Source of the DNA: Argyresthia goedartella
Taxonomy: Eukaryota; Arthropoda; Insecta; Lepidoptera; Argyresthiidae
DNA length: 64,000 bases
Assembly: GCA_949825045.1 (NCBI GenBank)
Contig: OX463827.1
Coordinates: 7,524,501 to 7,588,500 of the forward strand
Reading direction: 5' to 3'
Shown here one piece after another: positions 10,100 to 22,159 of this stretch (position 1 is the stretch's first letter; the number at the start of each line of letters is the position of its first letter). The notes beneath the pieces are model-generated. The model did not search any database, was not told the origin of the DNA, and worked only from the letters and a program-made list of their open reading frames with translations. Position numbers and translations under genes: made by a program.

Positions 10100-13000
10100 T
10101 GTTTGTTTGAGTCACGTGACAAATACATGCGTGTTTTTCAGTTTTTTTAATACCTACTATATCATTTAAATTAAAAACGATACGTAAACTATCGTCCCTG
10201 ATTCGGGCGTAACTTTACAAAAAAACTGTATATAGAAACAAAATAAAAGGGACATGATTATATTTTCAGTCGGCGTCACGTCAAACTGTCCATCTAAACC
10301 CAATGTAAATAAGTATTGCTCTCATTAAAGCTATCTGGTTGCAACAAAGAAGAAAATTTAATTTCAATCTTGCCACACGCTACGGCGGGCGAGGTCAACG
10401 ACAAGTAGACAAGTAACATGCAAGTGAGTAACATTAATAAAATATAACAATGTGGTACACGCCTTATGCCAAACTGGGTGGCAGAGGCTCAATTGTGCCA
10501 CACATTCAATACTACATTTAGAGTGACAAGGTGACTTACCATCACCGGGATTGAAGGTTATATAAATTAGTGAAAAAAAATTGTGGTAAAATAATTTATA
10601 GACAAAACGGGTGGACATGTTCCTTACAGCTTATTTTTAGTTACAAAATCTTAAATACAATTAGCTATACCTATAGTTAGAAACCACAAACCTTTCTTCT
10701 TACCTCATACTAAATACATTAAGGGCCAGAGGTATCGGAATACCCAAACAGAGCGGAGGGCACGGCCCACTACATAATATTTGCCCACCGCTATAGCCCA
10801 CCGTCCTAGGATACAGTGTCTGCCCAGTTTACCTAGCTAAGTCCACCGAGGTTCGAGTAAGGAGATAGACCAGTGCTATACACACTTATTCGCTATTTTG
10901 TAAACAAACAAAGGATCCCGTTTCAGCTGAAATTCAGCGACCATTAAAGATTCTCGAGGCGCTTCTCTAGTTGGTTGTCTTGGGTTGGGGCTATGAGCCA
11001 GAAGTTTATTTTATATGTATAGAACCCGTAAATCTCCTCTATGTTAAAATAATTCAACGAATTAAAAACTTAAAAATCGACTGCAAGTTCAAGCCCTATT
11101 TCTTCCGACCCGGTCGGGATGTCAATGTCGTCTATAGACACGAAAAGCCCTCATAAAAAACTTTTGCTGAACGGAACCATAAACCAAAATGTCATCAATA
11201 TTTTTTGTTTTTGTTGATTCTTTCAAAAAGCGCTTAATCAATTTTGATAAAATTTATATAAGATCACGGGACCTCTGAAGCACGACCTAACAATCAAAAG
11301 AAGAATCATCAAAATCGATTCATAATTGGCGAAATAATCGCGTAAAAAACATACAAAAAAACAGTCGCGTTGAAAAAATCCTTTTTTAAAAAAAATACGG
11401 CGGTAAAGGACGGCGTAGATTTTGGAATTCTGATGCTCTGCGCCATGGGGGAATCAGCGACGTAACAAACATGAAATACCCAATAGTTACCCTGTGATTT
11501 TGCACACTCTAATATGCATATGTGTCATAATCGATATAACAGATATCTTGGTAGGTGTTACATAAAACTAACTAGCTGATCAAAATTTGGAGAATGGGAG
11601 TACCCATTAGTATGAACAAGTTTCTAACACAACATAACATTCACATAAACGAAGTGTTTTTAGATTCTACCATAACATAACTTGTAATCAAATTAGGTAA
11701 TGCACGGAGGGCATTTTTTATTTTCGACCATCGTTTGAGAAAGTTTTTCATAATGATGGTACTATCTAATAGTGTTTTGACACTCCTAACCGTCTTAAAT
11801 CACCCATTTGGTCTCATTTCTCGTCTCTTGTGTGCGTGAGCGCTGTGAAAGTAATCCCTAAATCAGCATAACTCGAGCCCAGTGTTCAAGAAAACAAACA
11901 GTGTCTTGCATTGGTGGTGCAGGTACATAGTGCTAATGCATAACAATCGTGAATGCATTCCCACACCGCTAATCTCCAGGCTCCAAACTCAAACTTAGCA
12001 CGCTTGAGTGCCCCAAGATCGTTTAAACCGGCTATTGTTTCAGGGAATATTAAAGCAAATCCATATTTTTATCCGGATGCCGAAGGTCTAACAACGTACC
12101 TGGTAAGCCTGTTTTATCTTTACGTTGCATTCACGTTAAACGAAGGGTGATATTATATCATATCATATCCGAGGTTTATATCCGTTTATTATATAGGAAT
12201 ATTACGTCATAGTGGCATCGATCGTCCAACCACATAAGTAGTTACCGGTCTATATTTACATTGATTTTATTTTATTTAAATTTTAATAATAATCAAAAGG
12301 TACCCAGCCATTTTTAACAGAAAATTGGAAGTGTTAACTAAGAATAAGATCAATTACAAATTTCTCTATATATACGGTTTAAAATAATTAAGTGAAGGTT
12401 AAATGGTTGTATTCAGTCAGTTAGTTAGATTTAAAAGAACAGTGTACCAAAAATCAGTGATTGTGTGTAAGTGGGGTGTAAATGTTGTGTTTGTGTGTGT
12501 ATGTGTGTTTTTGTGTGTGTGTTTCTGTGGTTTATACAATAAGGGAGGGCTAACATTAGGCAGATGCCAGTAGTAACCTGAAATGGTTAATTTAAAGTAC
12601 AATAATAGTACGTACTTATATTACTTATTTATGCCAATCTCCGCGATTGGCAGACGGCCCAAGCGAAACAACGTCACTCATTGGGCCAAATCGCATATCT
12701 CATTCCTTTCGCTCAGATTGGGTTTAGAATCAATGATCTCCCGCTTGAGAGGCACAAAGTTGACCGCTATGCCAGGAATTCGAAAGAAATACCCGGGACT
12801 TGCTGTACGTGCGAAATGCCTCTAATATGCGGGCGTAGAAGATCTAAAGCACCGTATCCACTGAAGTGAAGTAAAATAAAGTTTCTAAGAGACCGTATCT
12901 TAAGAGCTCTGTAGTGGATTGGCTTAAGAGGGCCCGCTCGAACGAATCCAGGCTTTTGGCAGGGTGGCCATATTACAGCGAGTTTCCGCGCGCCTAAAAA

Positions 13001-14370
13001 TCTGGGTCATAAAATTACTATAGACTAGATAAGGCTAGAATGGCCTGGCTGCATTTAACGATTGAATGTGAAATTTCTTCGAGTTTCTTCAGTTTTGGTA
13101 ACGGCTAATACTTAAAGTAGAGACATTCTTAGAAGTAGCATTTGGCATCTGTCAACCGTAAAGAAGAGCTCTTCTTTTTCAGGCGTCATTTTCCCTTCCT
13201 TTTTTAAGCGAAATAAGGTTAATAAGACTGATACATACATCAGTCCATACTGTCGCAGATGTCAAATGCGACTTCTAAGAATGGCTTCACTTTAGTATGT
13301 TTTAAATCAGAGATGTTGTTTAGTGATTCCAAAATGTATTGTAGATTTAGTGTAATTTTTAACTTCAAAATCGTAGGAGCTTTCCGATGCGTGTGTGATT
13401 CTCTTGCTACTCACAACAAAAGATTCAGAATATTGTTAAGTAACATGAAGATGAGATACATTTGTGGCGTTGTTAGCTACAGACCCCGCGAGGCGGTGGA
13501 AAGCTGCACTTCTAAGTTTGTAAACTTATAACTTTGTAAACTTCATTTTGCGATCTTAAATCCAACCTATTAATTATTCACTAAAATTATGTCGATAACA
13601 AGGTCTTTACAAATGAAACGATATCTAACGACATCATTTGTGCGATGGCTACTTTCATACTCCATGATTGTACGTAGCCAGGTGCATTCATAAGCTTGTA
13701 TTTGGTATTGAAAGAAAATGCAGTCGGGGTATTAGTTTTTATTATAATTCCTCTTGTTCATCCGATAAACTTCGAGGAGTCGGGGGTGTGAGAAGGTGGA
13801 ATATGATGAAAAAAAAAGCAAGTTTACTCACATTAACTTCACACCGACCCATGTCTTACCGGCAAGACATTTTCCCTTATAAGTTTTGAATTTTATTACC
13901 ACGGCATGAGGCTGAAATTCGCGATGCCTCTAAAAGGATTTTGTCGTTGAGAGGTCAAGGATGGAGCGAATTAAGACGACATACGTATTAAACGCTTTTT
14001 CAAAACTTATCAATCTGACTCCTATCTTAATTTCAAATGTTATTTGGAATAATATTTTAATTGAGTACTAAAACATGGTTTCCCTACTGAGTCGCCGATT
14101 GCTAACGAACAAATTGTTATTTCTCATGAAAGGCATACTATACAGGGATAAACGGTAATTACGTTTTCAAGTTTTTGAGATGAAGTTGGCAAAGATATTG
14201 CCTATAGATATATTTCTGTATTATGTTTGAACAGCTCTGCAAATACCCTTAGATAACATCTACCCTTCTCCTGACAAATCTAAATATTGCTCAGACCAAT
14301 ATTGAAATATTGTCATCTCTTAAACTATATTTAATAAAATACATTTCCAGAGACCAAAGAAATTTACAGG
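10100..14370. other. Unrecognised AT-rich DNA
   Basis: I see no supported gene here. The open frames are short (under about 95 codons), lack recognisable motifs and have no coding-like context. A GT-rich simple repeat lies at about 12470-12530. The rest may be intergenic DNA or old repeats that cannot be placed by eye. Confidence 0.5.
12470..12530. repeat. GT-rich simple sequence
   Basis: Runs of GT interrupted by T and AT (for example GTGTGTGTATGTGTG) span about 60 bases. This is a decayed dinucleotide microsatellite. Confidence 0.7.
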
Positions 14371-14386
14371 AACCAAATAGTCATCA

Positions 14387-14640
14387 TCAGCCATTGTTAT
14401 CCCACTGCTGGGCATAGGCCTCTCCCAAAGCACGCCATTTGCTACGATCACCCGCCAGTCTCGTCCACTGCTTTCCGGCCACCTTAAAAATGTCATCTGA
14501 CCATCGGGCCGATGGTCTGCCCACTGTTCTCTGTCCTATTTGCGGCGCCACTCTGTGGCTGCCTTGGTCCACCTTCCGTCCTCCCTTCTAACCAAGTGTC
14601 CAGCCCATTACCACTTTAGCACCGTGATGCCATCCAAATA
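14387..14640 (-). mobile_element. RTE-like LINE 3' end fragment
   Basis: The minus strand encodes GRPSARWSDDIFKVAGKQW followed by ALGEAYAQQWDNNG and then a TGATGATGA-type tail (CATCATCAG on the plus strand at about 14382). The R-W-x-D-D-I and L-G-E-A-Y-x-Q-Q-W motifs are the hallmark C-terminus of a LINE family very common in Lepidoptera. It is 5'-truncated. Shorter copies of the same end lie at about 39760-39925 and 60513-60680. Confidence 0.7.
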
Positions 14641-14649
14641 TAATTAATG

Positions 14650-15331
14650 TAGTTAATGAATTTATTGGACTAATTCAGATTGCTCTGGATAAAAACAAGT
14701 CAATGCACAAAGTTCACTCTCGTAAACGTATAACCAAACCATGGCTAACACCTGGTTTGCTTCTATGTCTTAGAAACAGAAATAACTTACACAAAAAGAC
14801 AATGTCCAATCCAGAAAATGAAACAATTAAATTAACATATTATAGATAGGCAGACACAACGAGCTCCGTTGTATAATGGGTTTCACGCTTGTTTCTCATA
14901 CAGGAGATGCAGGTTCGATTCCTGGCCATGTACCAATGAGATAATTAATTTATCTTAAGTATGTCTTCGGACGTTCAGTGTTTTGGATGACACTTTAAGC
15001 TGTAGGCCCCGGCTACTATCGCTACGTGGTATTGGTCCTAAAACCCCTCCACCAACCTACACTGAGCCAGCGTGGTGGAGTATGGCTTTATCTTACTCGG
15101 ATTCAGGTAGAGGCATGTGCCCCTCGGTGGGGACATTAATGGGCTATATTTATACTTTGTTTATTATTGATAAAGAAGTTTTTGCAATAATCTAATAAAT
15201 AAATTAAAGAGCAACTATGAAAAGACATTAATTGATAAAGCCGGAAACTATAGCAAAGTACTTTGGAAAACCATCAAATCAACTACATATTAAGACTAAA
15301 ATAAAAAATCAACCTCATTATTTATTACAAT
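14650..15331 (+). pseudogene. Decayed LINE, left part (split by SINE and BEL insertions)
   Basis: Frame 14656-14863 reads through ITKPWLTPGLLLCLRNRNNL, the linker between endonuclease and reverse transcriptase of Jockey-type LINEs. After an inserted SINE the same protein resumes at about 15200 (NYEKTLIDKAGNYSKVLWK, with frame damage). It then stops at 15331 where the BEL element begins. The continuation is on the far side of BEL, from 22689. Together these are one LINE copy that served as insertion target twice. The endonuclease part is not seen upstream; a different LINE tail lies there. Confidence 0.75.
14866..15196 (+). mobile_element. tRNA-derived SINE inside the LINE
   Basis: The head GAGCTCCGTTGTATAATGGG leads to a good B box (GGTTCGATTCC at about 14912). 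A SINE body of lepidopteran type follows (ACTGAGCCAGCGTGGTGG and GGTAGAGGCATGTGCCC), and it ends in an AT-rich tail. It interrupts a LINE reading frame that resumes right after, so it inserted after the LINE. Confidence 0.65.
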
Positions 15332-15336
15332 AAGAT

Positions 15337-15882
15337 TGTTCAGGCTTCTCAGCACCTAATGACGTCGTAGGGGCCCATCAGCTACGAGGTAGCGTAACGA
15401 TCAGTTGCCAAGAAGTGTGAACGTCGGCGGTTCACCGAGCTGAAGTTAATTGGGGTCGATCTAACCTGGTCTGTGCTTCGGTCCCGTCAACCTCCTGTCT
15501 CTCTGCAAGGCCCGGGTGCACCCTAGGCTCTTCTTGGTAGACAGGTTCTTCAGCCAACCAGGTATGACTGGCGGGCCAGCTTCAATGAGCACAGTGTTCC
15601 AACACAGGTTATGTTACGTGGTAAAAACAATCGGGCACGAAAATACGAACTTTATCTGGTTCGAGAAACAATAACACACTCAGCTATATTAACAAGCCTG
15701 AGGGAAACCCGAATACATTCCAGATGGCCTGCGATTTAATTTCAATACCCTAACCAAAACGCGTTTACATTGCGAGGGCTTTCGTCCGTCAGTTGTCAAA
15801 AAACTGCTAAGTTGGCAGCTAACGTCAAATTCAAAATGGCCGTTCAGAAACCATCGATCGAATATCGATTTGGAATCGAACA
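15337..15882 (-). repeat. BEL 3' LTR
   Basis: This 546-base LTR has TG...CA ends. It is nearly identical to 22160-22683 except for a 22-base net insertion near 15673-15700 (containing CTCAGCTATATTAACAAGCC). The inner edge abuts a polypurine-like GGGCGGGTGAT tract on the coding strand. Confidence 0.93.
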
Positions 15883-15914
15883 ATCACCCGCCCGGACAGG
15901 CACCCACCTGTCCC

Positions 15915-17990
15915 CTAATCTACGGGCAGCCGAGACAACGTTGCTACCGCTCGTTTTAGAACCGAGCCTCCTACTAGAACCTCTGCAGACCGGGGGGTCC
16001 CGTCCTTGCCAGGGAACAAGTTAACAATGCGCCCCCTGCGCCAACGTAGTGGCGGTAGGTTAGCATCCTTAACCAAAACGAGGTCACCAACACTAGGGGG
16101 GCTAGTTTTGTCAGTCCACTTAAGGCGCTGTTGTAAGATATGCAGATATTCGAGCGACCAACGCTTCCAGAAATTCTGAGTAAACTGCTGCAACATCTGA
16201 TACCTTGACAACCGATACAATTTCACTCCCTCGAAGGGGTGCTCGGGCAACGCGTTAAGTGGCTGTCCTATCAAGAAATGGCCTGGGGTCAGAGCCTCCA
16301 GGTCATTTGGATCCGAGCTGAGCGGACACAACGGTCGCGAATTGAGAACGGCCTCGATCTTACAAAACAATGTCGCGAGCTCCTCAAAAGTCAGCGCGGT
16401 CTGACCTACTATACGCCCCAAGAGCGTCTTAGCTGACTTAACTACGGCCTCAAAAATCCCACCCCAGTGGGGGCAAATCGGTGGGCTGAAGGTCCACTGT
16501 ATACCCCGACGGGAGAGGGCCGTTCCAATATCCACTTTATTTACATTCAAAAAGTTGACTATCTCTCGTAAGTATCGTTCCGCACCGATGTAGTTAGTGC
16601 CGTTATCAGAGCGGATCAAAGTTGGAAGTCCCCTTCGAGAAACAAACCTATCCAAACAAGCAATGAAAGCCTCTGTCGAGAGATCAGCAACGAGCTCGAG
16701 ATGTACCGCCTTGGTGGATAAACAAACAAACACACATAGGTACGCCTTGTATTGCCTAGCGGTACGCAATCGTGAACTCTTCACCATAAACGGTCCTGCA
16801 AAATCCGTACCAACACCTGAAAACGGTCTGACCTCATTCACACGATCAGGGGGCAAGTCCCCCATGAGAGGTTGCATCGTGGCAGCCTTAAGTCGATAAC
16901 AAGGCATGCACCGAAACACGATGTTCCGTATGACACGGCGGGCAGATAAGATCCAAAACTCCCGCTGGAGCGTGGCAAACAACGCGTTACAGCCGGCATG
17001 CGCGTTTTTAATATGACGATCAGTCACCAGCAATTCAACTAACTGTCCCCCCTTGGGTAGCAGAAGTGGGTGACGAGCGGAATACGACAGATTCGCATTG
17101 CGCAATCTTCCTCCTACCCGAAGTAACCCGGTCGAATCAACAAAGGGGTTGAGACGCGCAACGGCTCCCTTCAATTTCGAACGTCCACTTCGTATAATCT
17201 CCAATTCTGCCCCAAACTTCGAGGACTGTACCAACCGGACCAAATTCAATAGCGACTCGTTTCGCTCTGCCGGAGTCAGAATAGGGTTCAACGTTCGCTG
17301 ATCGCGAGGAGTACGACAATTTCGAGCGAATCTCCTAATCCAAGTGGACACGTTTATCAATTTGTCAAGTGAGCTATACCGGTCCAGCAGAAACCCGGCG
17401 TCAGGGTCCTCAGCCTTCTGGGTAACATGCACGGCCGCTCTGGGGCCATGATTCGAAGATACTACTACATTGCTGTGGGGCCAGTCCGATTCTCTCTTGG
17501 CAAGCCAGGGTGGTCCCCACCACAAATGGTGTCTAACGAGTTCAGGAGCCTGACATCCCCTGGATGCACAATCAGACGGGTTCAATTCTCCTGGTACATG
17601 TCTCCAGGTCAGTGGGACCTCAGACGACACAATCTGGGAGACACGGTTCGCAACAAAAACCTCTAAGTTATGGACCGAAGCCTTCAGCCAGCACAAAACA
17701 ATCTGGCTGTCCGTCCAAGCGTACACCGTATCCTCCAAAACCACTGACCCACGCAACACTGTTAGAGTGTGATTCAAAAGTTTGGTCAAAAGAGCAGCCC
17801 CGGACAGTTCCAGTTTTGGAATCGTCATCCTTGTCCGAATAGGCGCTACCTTGCTTTTTGCCAAAACCAAACGCACGTCGACCTCCCCGGTGGAGGTGAC
17901 GGTTCGCAAATAAACCGCTGCCGCAAACCCTCGTTCAGAGGCATCACAAAACCCGTGAAGGGTTGCCCTGTAATCCCCAGCAGGGACCAA
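15915..17990 (-). pseudogene. BEL pol, C-terminal part: RNase H, integrase
   Basis: A 691-residue open frame. RNase H lies at about residues 8-130 (HGFCDASERGFAAAVY with its acidic residue, then YAWTDSQIVLCWL). The integrase follows with an H-H-C-C zinc region near residues 325-365 (NAHAGCNALFATLQREFWIL, then CMPCYR) and the D,D-35-E core: GVGTDFAGPF, IRSDNGTNYIGAE and GGIFEAVVKSAK. The C-terminal end (VGDLVLVKDANLPPLRWRRG) is the DUF5641-type module of BEL integrases. All catalytic motifs are present. It is separated from the RT part only by a frameshifting 94-base insertion at 18015-18108, so it is unlikely to be made in this copy. Its start codon is not native; it is just the first Met after the break. 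Confidence 0.93.
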
Positions 17991-18009
17991 TTTCCTCGGC
18001 AGCGATACA

Positions 18010-18108
18010 TTATTCAGTATTCAGTATTCAGTATTCAGTATTTATTGCCATAAAATATATGTATAGTACATAGGTCTTAATCGCAGTACAAGGTAGTCTC
18101 AATTTATT
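18010..18108 (-). mobile_element. Short retroelement tail inserted in BEL pol
   Basis: About 89 bases (18015-18103) sit between two copies of TTATT (18010-18014 and 18104-18108). On the minus strand the insert ends in TTTATGGCAATAAATACTGA followed by about four 7-base CTGAATA repeats, the pattern of a 5'-truncated LINE 3' end with a short tandem-repeat tail. Net gain is 94 bases, one more than a multiple of three, which exactly accounts for the frame offset between the two pol pieces. Confidence 0.75.
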
Positions 18109-19857
18109 TATGTCCGATAGCGAGGTGAACATTCGCGTCCAATCAGTCAACAAATCACCTGAGAGGTGGGTGTCCCAGGTCAACTGAGCAGCCCATAGCC
18201 TTTGCATAAAACATTTGAGAGCAAAGGTGACTGGAGAAATCCATCCATTCGGGTCGAACGTTCTCGCAATCGTTGACAGTACTGACCGCTTCGTCCAGGC
18301 CTTCGGTGTTTCTAAAACCACCCGATAGGTAAACTCATCATGGACGGGCCGGTACTGAATTCCAAGTACTGACAACATGTTAGGGTTGTCAGGATTCTCA
18401 AAAACGTGCGGGTCTTGTTGAAACTCATCTGGGAGACCAGCCATCAACTCAGGGGAGTTGGACATCCACTTACGTAGTTCATAGCCGCCTCGTTCCAGCA
18501 ATTGAATGAGCTCGTCACGTCGGTCCAGAGCTTCCTCTACACTGGCTGCCCCTGTGCAGACGTCATCGATGTACAAATCTTGCTCCAGGATAGCAGCGGC
18601 TCTAGGATAGCTCACACGGTCACGCGACGCCAACTCCCGCAGAGTACGCATCGCCAAATACGGGCTAGACCGTAACCCATACGTGTTCGTGTTTAACTCA
18701 TAGACCTTGACTGGCTCGGCCGTGGACTCACGCCAAAGTATCAACTGATACCTTCTGTCAGCCGGATGAATTACCGTTTGCCTAAACATCATCCGAATGT
18801 CTGCGACAAATACAATCTGGTGTCTCCGAAAGCTCGTGAGAATATCCGAAATATCACGACTCAACTTGGGTCCCGAATGTAGACACTGATTCAGGGACAT
18901 CCCGTTCGAGGTAGGTGCTGACCCATCAAAAACAACTCGAATCTTGCCGGTAGGGGTTCGTAGGACGGCATGGTGTGGAAGGAAACAATGATCCTCAGAT
19001 CTCCAGTCCACACCCGATACCGACATGTGTCCTAACGACTCATACTCCCTCATGAAATCAACATATTTTTGTTTAAATACGGCGTCCCTTGTCATCCTAC
19101 GCTCCATCGACATCAATCTCGTCTCAGCCATCTTCCTAGATTCTTCTAGTGGCGGTCGATCGGCCCTGAAAGGCAGTCGAGTTACAAAACGACCAGAACG
19201 AAGGCGACCAGTACTATTCTGGTAAAACAACTCGCACTCTTCTTCGTCTGCATCGACTCGACGAACGGTGGGAGGTTCCTCTATCTCCCAGAAACGTTGG
19301 ATAACGTCTGACAACGCTGAGCCAATAAGTATGCCATCTGACTCGGCAGGCCTAACCATTGGCAATGCCGGACCCATGATCACGTGACCAAACTTAGTAT
19401 CCACAGCAATCAACCCGTCCGGCTGAAGAACTCGCTGATCCGACAACAGAAACCTACCCAGAACGTCTGCTCCCAGTAGCAGGTCGACCGGGGCTGGAGT
19501 GTCAAAATCGGGATCCGCCAACTTGAGTCCTGATGTCAGGAATCGAACGGCCGGATTCAACTTCACCAAGGGGTGTCTGCCCATGACATGCGTCATTACT
19601 AAAGCTTGCACGGATGTTTTTGTTAAAATGTCATAACGTGGAGAGAACGTGATCACCGATTGACCAACTACATTCGTAACCGAAACATTCCCCACGCCCC
19701 GTATTGATTTATTATACCTATTTACCTTGAGGCCCAACCATTTTGCTAAATCATTCGATACAATGCAGCCCTGAGCTCCAGAATCTAATAGGGCGCGAAC
19801 GTATGTTGGGTTGCCCGCCAAATCCCAAACAAGCACAGAGGCGATCGGTAACACCAC
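18109..19857 (-). pseudogene. BEL pol, N-terminal part: protease and reverse transcriptase
   Basis: The protease comes first (VRALLDSGAQGCIVSNDL, D-S-G motif, DUF1758 type). A linker follows, then the RT with GKIRVVFDGSAPTSNGMSLN, HQIVFVADIRMMFRQ (first Asp), and the active site LYIDDVCTGA (about 18570). Later come VLGIQYRPVHDEF and DPNGWISPV, the BEL-specific RT tail. The frame runs into the inserted LINE tail and stops at 18028 inside or next to that insert. It is in the same frame as gag, separated by one TAG. In the family, gag and pol normally form one polyprotein. Confidence 0.93.
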
Positions 19858-19899
19858 CGTCTCCGGTTGGGGGGCAACAAATGGTTGGGCCGCAAATTC

Positions 19900-21615
19900 C
19901 TAGCGAGGACCCCCGGGGCCCCACTGTGCCTGTAACCGATCAGGTATGCAGCTATACGCCAGAGGGTCCCATTGTACAAATGGCCCACGCGCCGGTTCCA
20001 TTCCCAACCTACGATTCCCCGTAAAGGGGGGTGGGCGTGAATTCAACCGTGGCCGCTCCATGAGCGGGGGGGACATCACATGTGACCGACGAGGACGAGG
20101 CGACGAGTGGGGCGACAACTGAGGCGGCGTCCGAACCGCACCCGCATAGCTCGAAGGTGTCCCATGACACCCGCCCGTTACGGCCTGCTCAACACACCCA
20201 ATGTCCCGCTGGGTCGGATGCTGAGTCGCAACCGAAAACTCAGGGCCCCCCATGTAATGGTCCTGAGTGCGGCCCTGCACCCTGGTACTGCCCTGTGCAC
20301 GTGGGGACGTTGGCCCCTGAGTTGCGCTCCGAGTCGCAAACGAATTCTCAGGGCCCCATGCCGTGTCACCCTGGGTACGGCCCTGTGGAGGCTGTTGGCC
20401 GGACCGGTTCATGCACAACACATTGTTGTGGGGCCCACCACAATATCCGCACATTTGTGTGCGCGTGCAGTCCCTAGCCATGTGTGGCCCGAGGCACAGG
20501 AAACACAAGCTCCGCTGCTTGGCCATCCGGCGCCGTCCCTGAACCCTAAGTTCCCCGAACTTATTGCAATTGGCCACAGCATGGCCAATCTGCCTACAAC
20601 ATGGGCAGGTCTCACCATGTGGGGTCAATTCACTCACAGTCCCATACGACTGCCGGTTGGTGCGGTCCTTCCTCGTCGGAGGGCCCCTACTCACAGCGCT
20701 CCCGGCAGCTCTCTGTGGCTCCGAAGGATGGGTGACCGTCAACCACAAATTCTCTGCCCGTCGAGCCTCCTCTTCCAAGAATCCGACCAAGTCGGAGAAG
20801 GCGGGCAGGTCCTCGGCCGACCTCCCGTGAGACTGTTCGAAACGAGTCTGCACGTCAGCGGGTAGGCGGGAAAGTACAATGTACAACAGTAGGTACGACC
20901 ATTCACCAACCGGAAGTCCAAGATTCTCTAGAGCCTTGGTGACGGACAACAATGGGTTCAAAACCTCCGTCTGTATGGCCCCGACCTTGTTCACAACCGG
21001 GATACTAAACAAACGGTTCAGTTGGGCATCGGCCAACCTCCGTTTGTTATGGTAACGTCTGACCAACAATTGCCTGGCCGTTTCATAGTTACCCTCCGTA
21101 ACTGTCAAATGAGCGACCAGCTCCCTAGGCTCACCCCTCAATGCTGCCACCAGCTGAGCCATCTTGACAGACTTGGTAATGTCCGATCGCATGTGCACCA
21201 AACTGTCGAACAGATTGATGAAGCTCATCCATTCACCGGACACGCCGTCAAAAGTAGGCATAGTTATGGCAGGTAACCTGGACCCCGATCCCTGAAGCGG
21301 CAGAGGTGCTTCAATGTCACCACCATGGCTGGACTCGCGCTGTCTACGTATGTCCGCAGCCTTCTGCGTGATAGCAGCTGCCATCTCCATACATTGGTCG
21401 ACATCCCCTATCAACCGTGACAGCCTGTCAGGTGCGCAACCATCAACTGATTCCGCCTGCGCGGACAATTCGAGCACCCTATTGTAACGTTCCTTAACGT
21501 CCATAGACCGCTCCAATACCACATCATGCCTATCTAAACGGTCTATCAGACCGTGTGCGGAGGAAAACCATCTGAGTTCCTTAGAAACACCCTTCTGGAT
21601 TTCAGATAACGACAT
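19900..21615 (-). CDS. BEL gag
   Basis: A 571-residue frame starts at the ATG complementary to 21613-21615. An N-terminal helical part is followed by the DUF1759-type capsid region (MPTFDGVSGEWMSFINLFDS, then AALRGEPRELVAHLTVTEGN and LVRRYHNKRRLADAQLNRLF). Three zinc knuckles lie at about residues 338-400: CX2CX4HX4C (CCRQIGHAVANC region), CX2CX3HX4C (CFLCLGPHMARDC) and CX2CX3HX4C (CGYCGGPHNNVLC). A Gln/Pro/Arg-rich tail follows, with imperfect internal repeats around TQG and RTQ. The stop (TAG, 19900-19902) is followed in the same frame by pol. The gag itself looks undamaged. Confidence 0.93.
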   Translation of the reverse strand: MSLSEIQKGVSKELRWFSSAHGLIDRLDRHDVVLERSMDVKERYNRVLELSAQAESVDGCAPDRLSRLIGDVDQCMEMAAAITQKAADIRRQRESSHGGDIEAPLPLQGSGSRLPAITMPTFDGVSGEWMSFINLFDSLVHMRSDITKSVKMAQLVAALRGEPRELVAHLTVTEGNYETARQLLVRRYHNKRRLADAQLNRLFSIPVVNKVGAIQTEVLNPLLSVTKALENLGLPVGEWSYLLLYIVLSRLPADVQTRFEQSHGRSAEDLPAFSDLVGFLEEEARRAENLWLTVTHPSEPQRAAGSAVSRGPPTRKDRTNRQSYGTVSELTPHGETCPCCRQIGHAVANCNKFGELRVQGRRRMAKQRSLCFLCLGPHMARDCTRTQMCGYCGGPHNNVLCMNRSGQQPPQGRTQGDTAWGPENSFATRSATQGPTSPRAQGSTRVQGRTQDHYMGGPEFSVATQHPTQRDIGCVEQAVTGGCHGTPSSYAGAVRTPPQLSPHSSPRPRRSHVMSPPLMERPRLNSRPPPFTGNRRLGMEPARGPFVQWDPLAYSCIPDRLQAQWGPGGPR

Positions 21616-22129
21616 GATCGGAACGATACTTACTCACAATTTGCAGTAACTCAATTTTATTGGACCCTCCAGTCTACAACCCAAACGAGGGAACCCTAAA
21701 CCACAACTTAAACAATGTTGTTTTCCTTAAACAATAGGAACCGAGTTTTATATCTATATAAATTCTGTAAATACAATTTAGTTTCCCTTTATCATTATAA
21801 CACACACAGATAGTCAATATTAGTTCAAGTTATAAATTGCTATAAACTGAAAACAATGTAATAGCCTGCTATCAATAGATGTAACTACCTATGTTAACCA
21901 AAACATTCATTCAATAGCATTACTAGACCACTAATAGATTGACTAACTGGTAATTCAATGCAATTTTCAATTCAATATCTGTCTATCTACTACCAGCAAT
22001 AGACCTATAGCTTACAATACTACCAATCTATGTGGATATAGGAACAACAACCAAGTTACCTAATAACCGCCTATACCTACAGATTGATAGTCCCAAATCG
22101 TGCCTTCCTGGAGCCCTTGACGGCTGCAA

Positions 22130-22159
22130 ATCTCAGGAAGCCACGCTCTACTACCAAAG
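22130..22159 (-). promoter_or_regulatory. Candidate BEL primer-binding site
   Basis: Directly inside the 5' LTR, the coding strand reads CTT then TGGTAGTAGAGCGTGGCTTC. A TGG start within three bases of the LTR is the expected place for a tRNA primer site. The similar TTGGTAGCAGAGCGTGG is, from memory, common in insect BEL elements. The tRNA was not identified. Confidence 0.5.

Noticed and set aside
10364..10618. 84-codon minus-strand frame
   Set aside because: No motif or conserved feature; consistent with chance in AT-rich DNA.
12583..12869. Frames near 12.6-12.9 kb as a small gene
   Set aside because: No start context, domain or splice pattern supports them; composition is that of the surrounding DNA.
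14880..14950. Possible true tRNA gene
   Set aside because: A good B box is present, but the acceptor arms do not pair and a SINE body follows; it also interrupts a LINE frame.
15689..15883. Open frame in both BEL LTRs on the minus strand (FDSKSIFDRWFLNGHFEF)
   Set aside because: It has no known domain, is short, and appears twice only because the LTRs are copies; likely incidental.
20107..20865. Long plus-strand frame of about 250 codons opposite BEL gag
   Set aside because: It is the antisense shadow of the GC-rich, low-complexity gag tail and has no domain.
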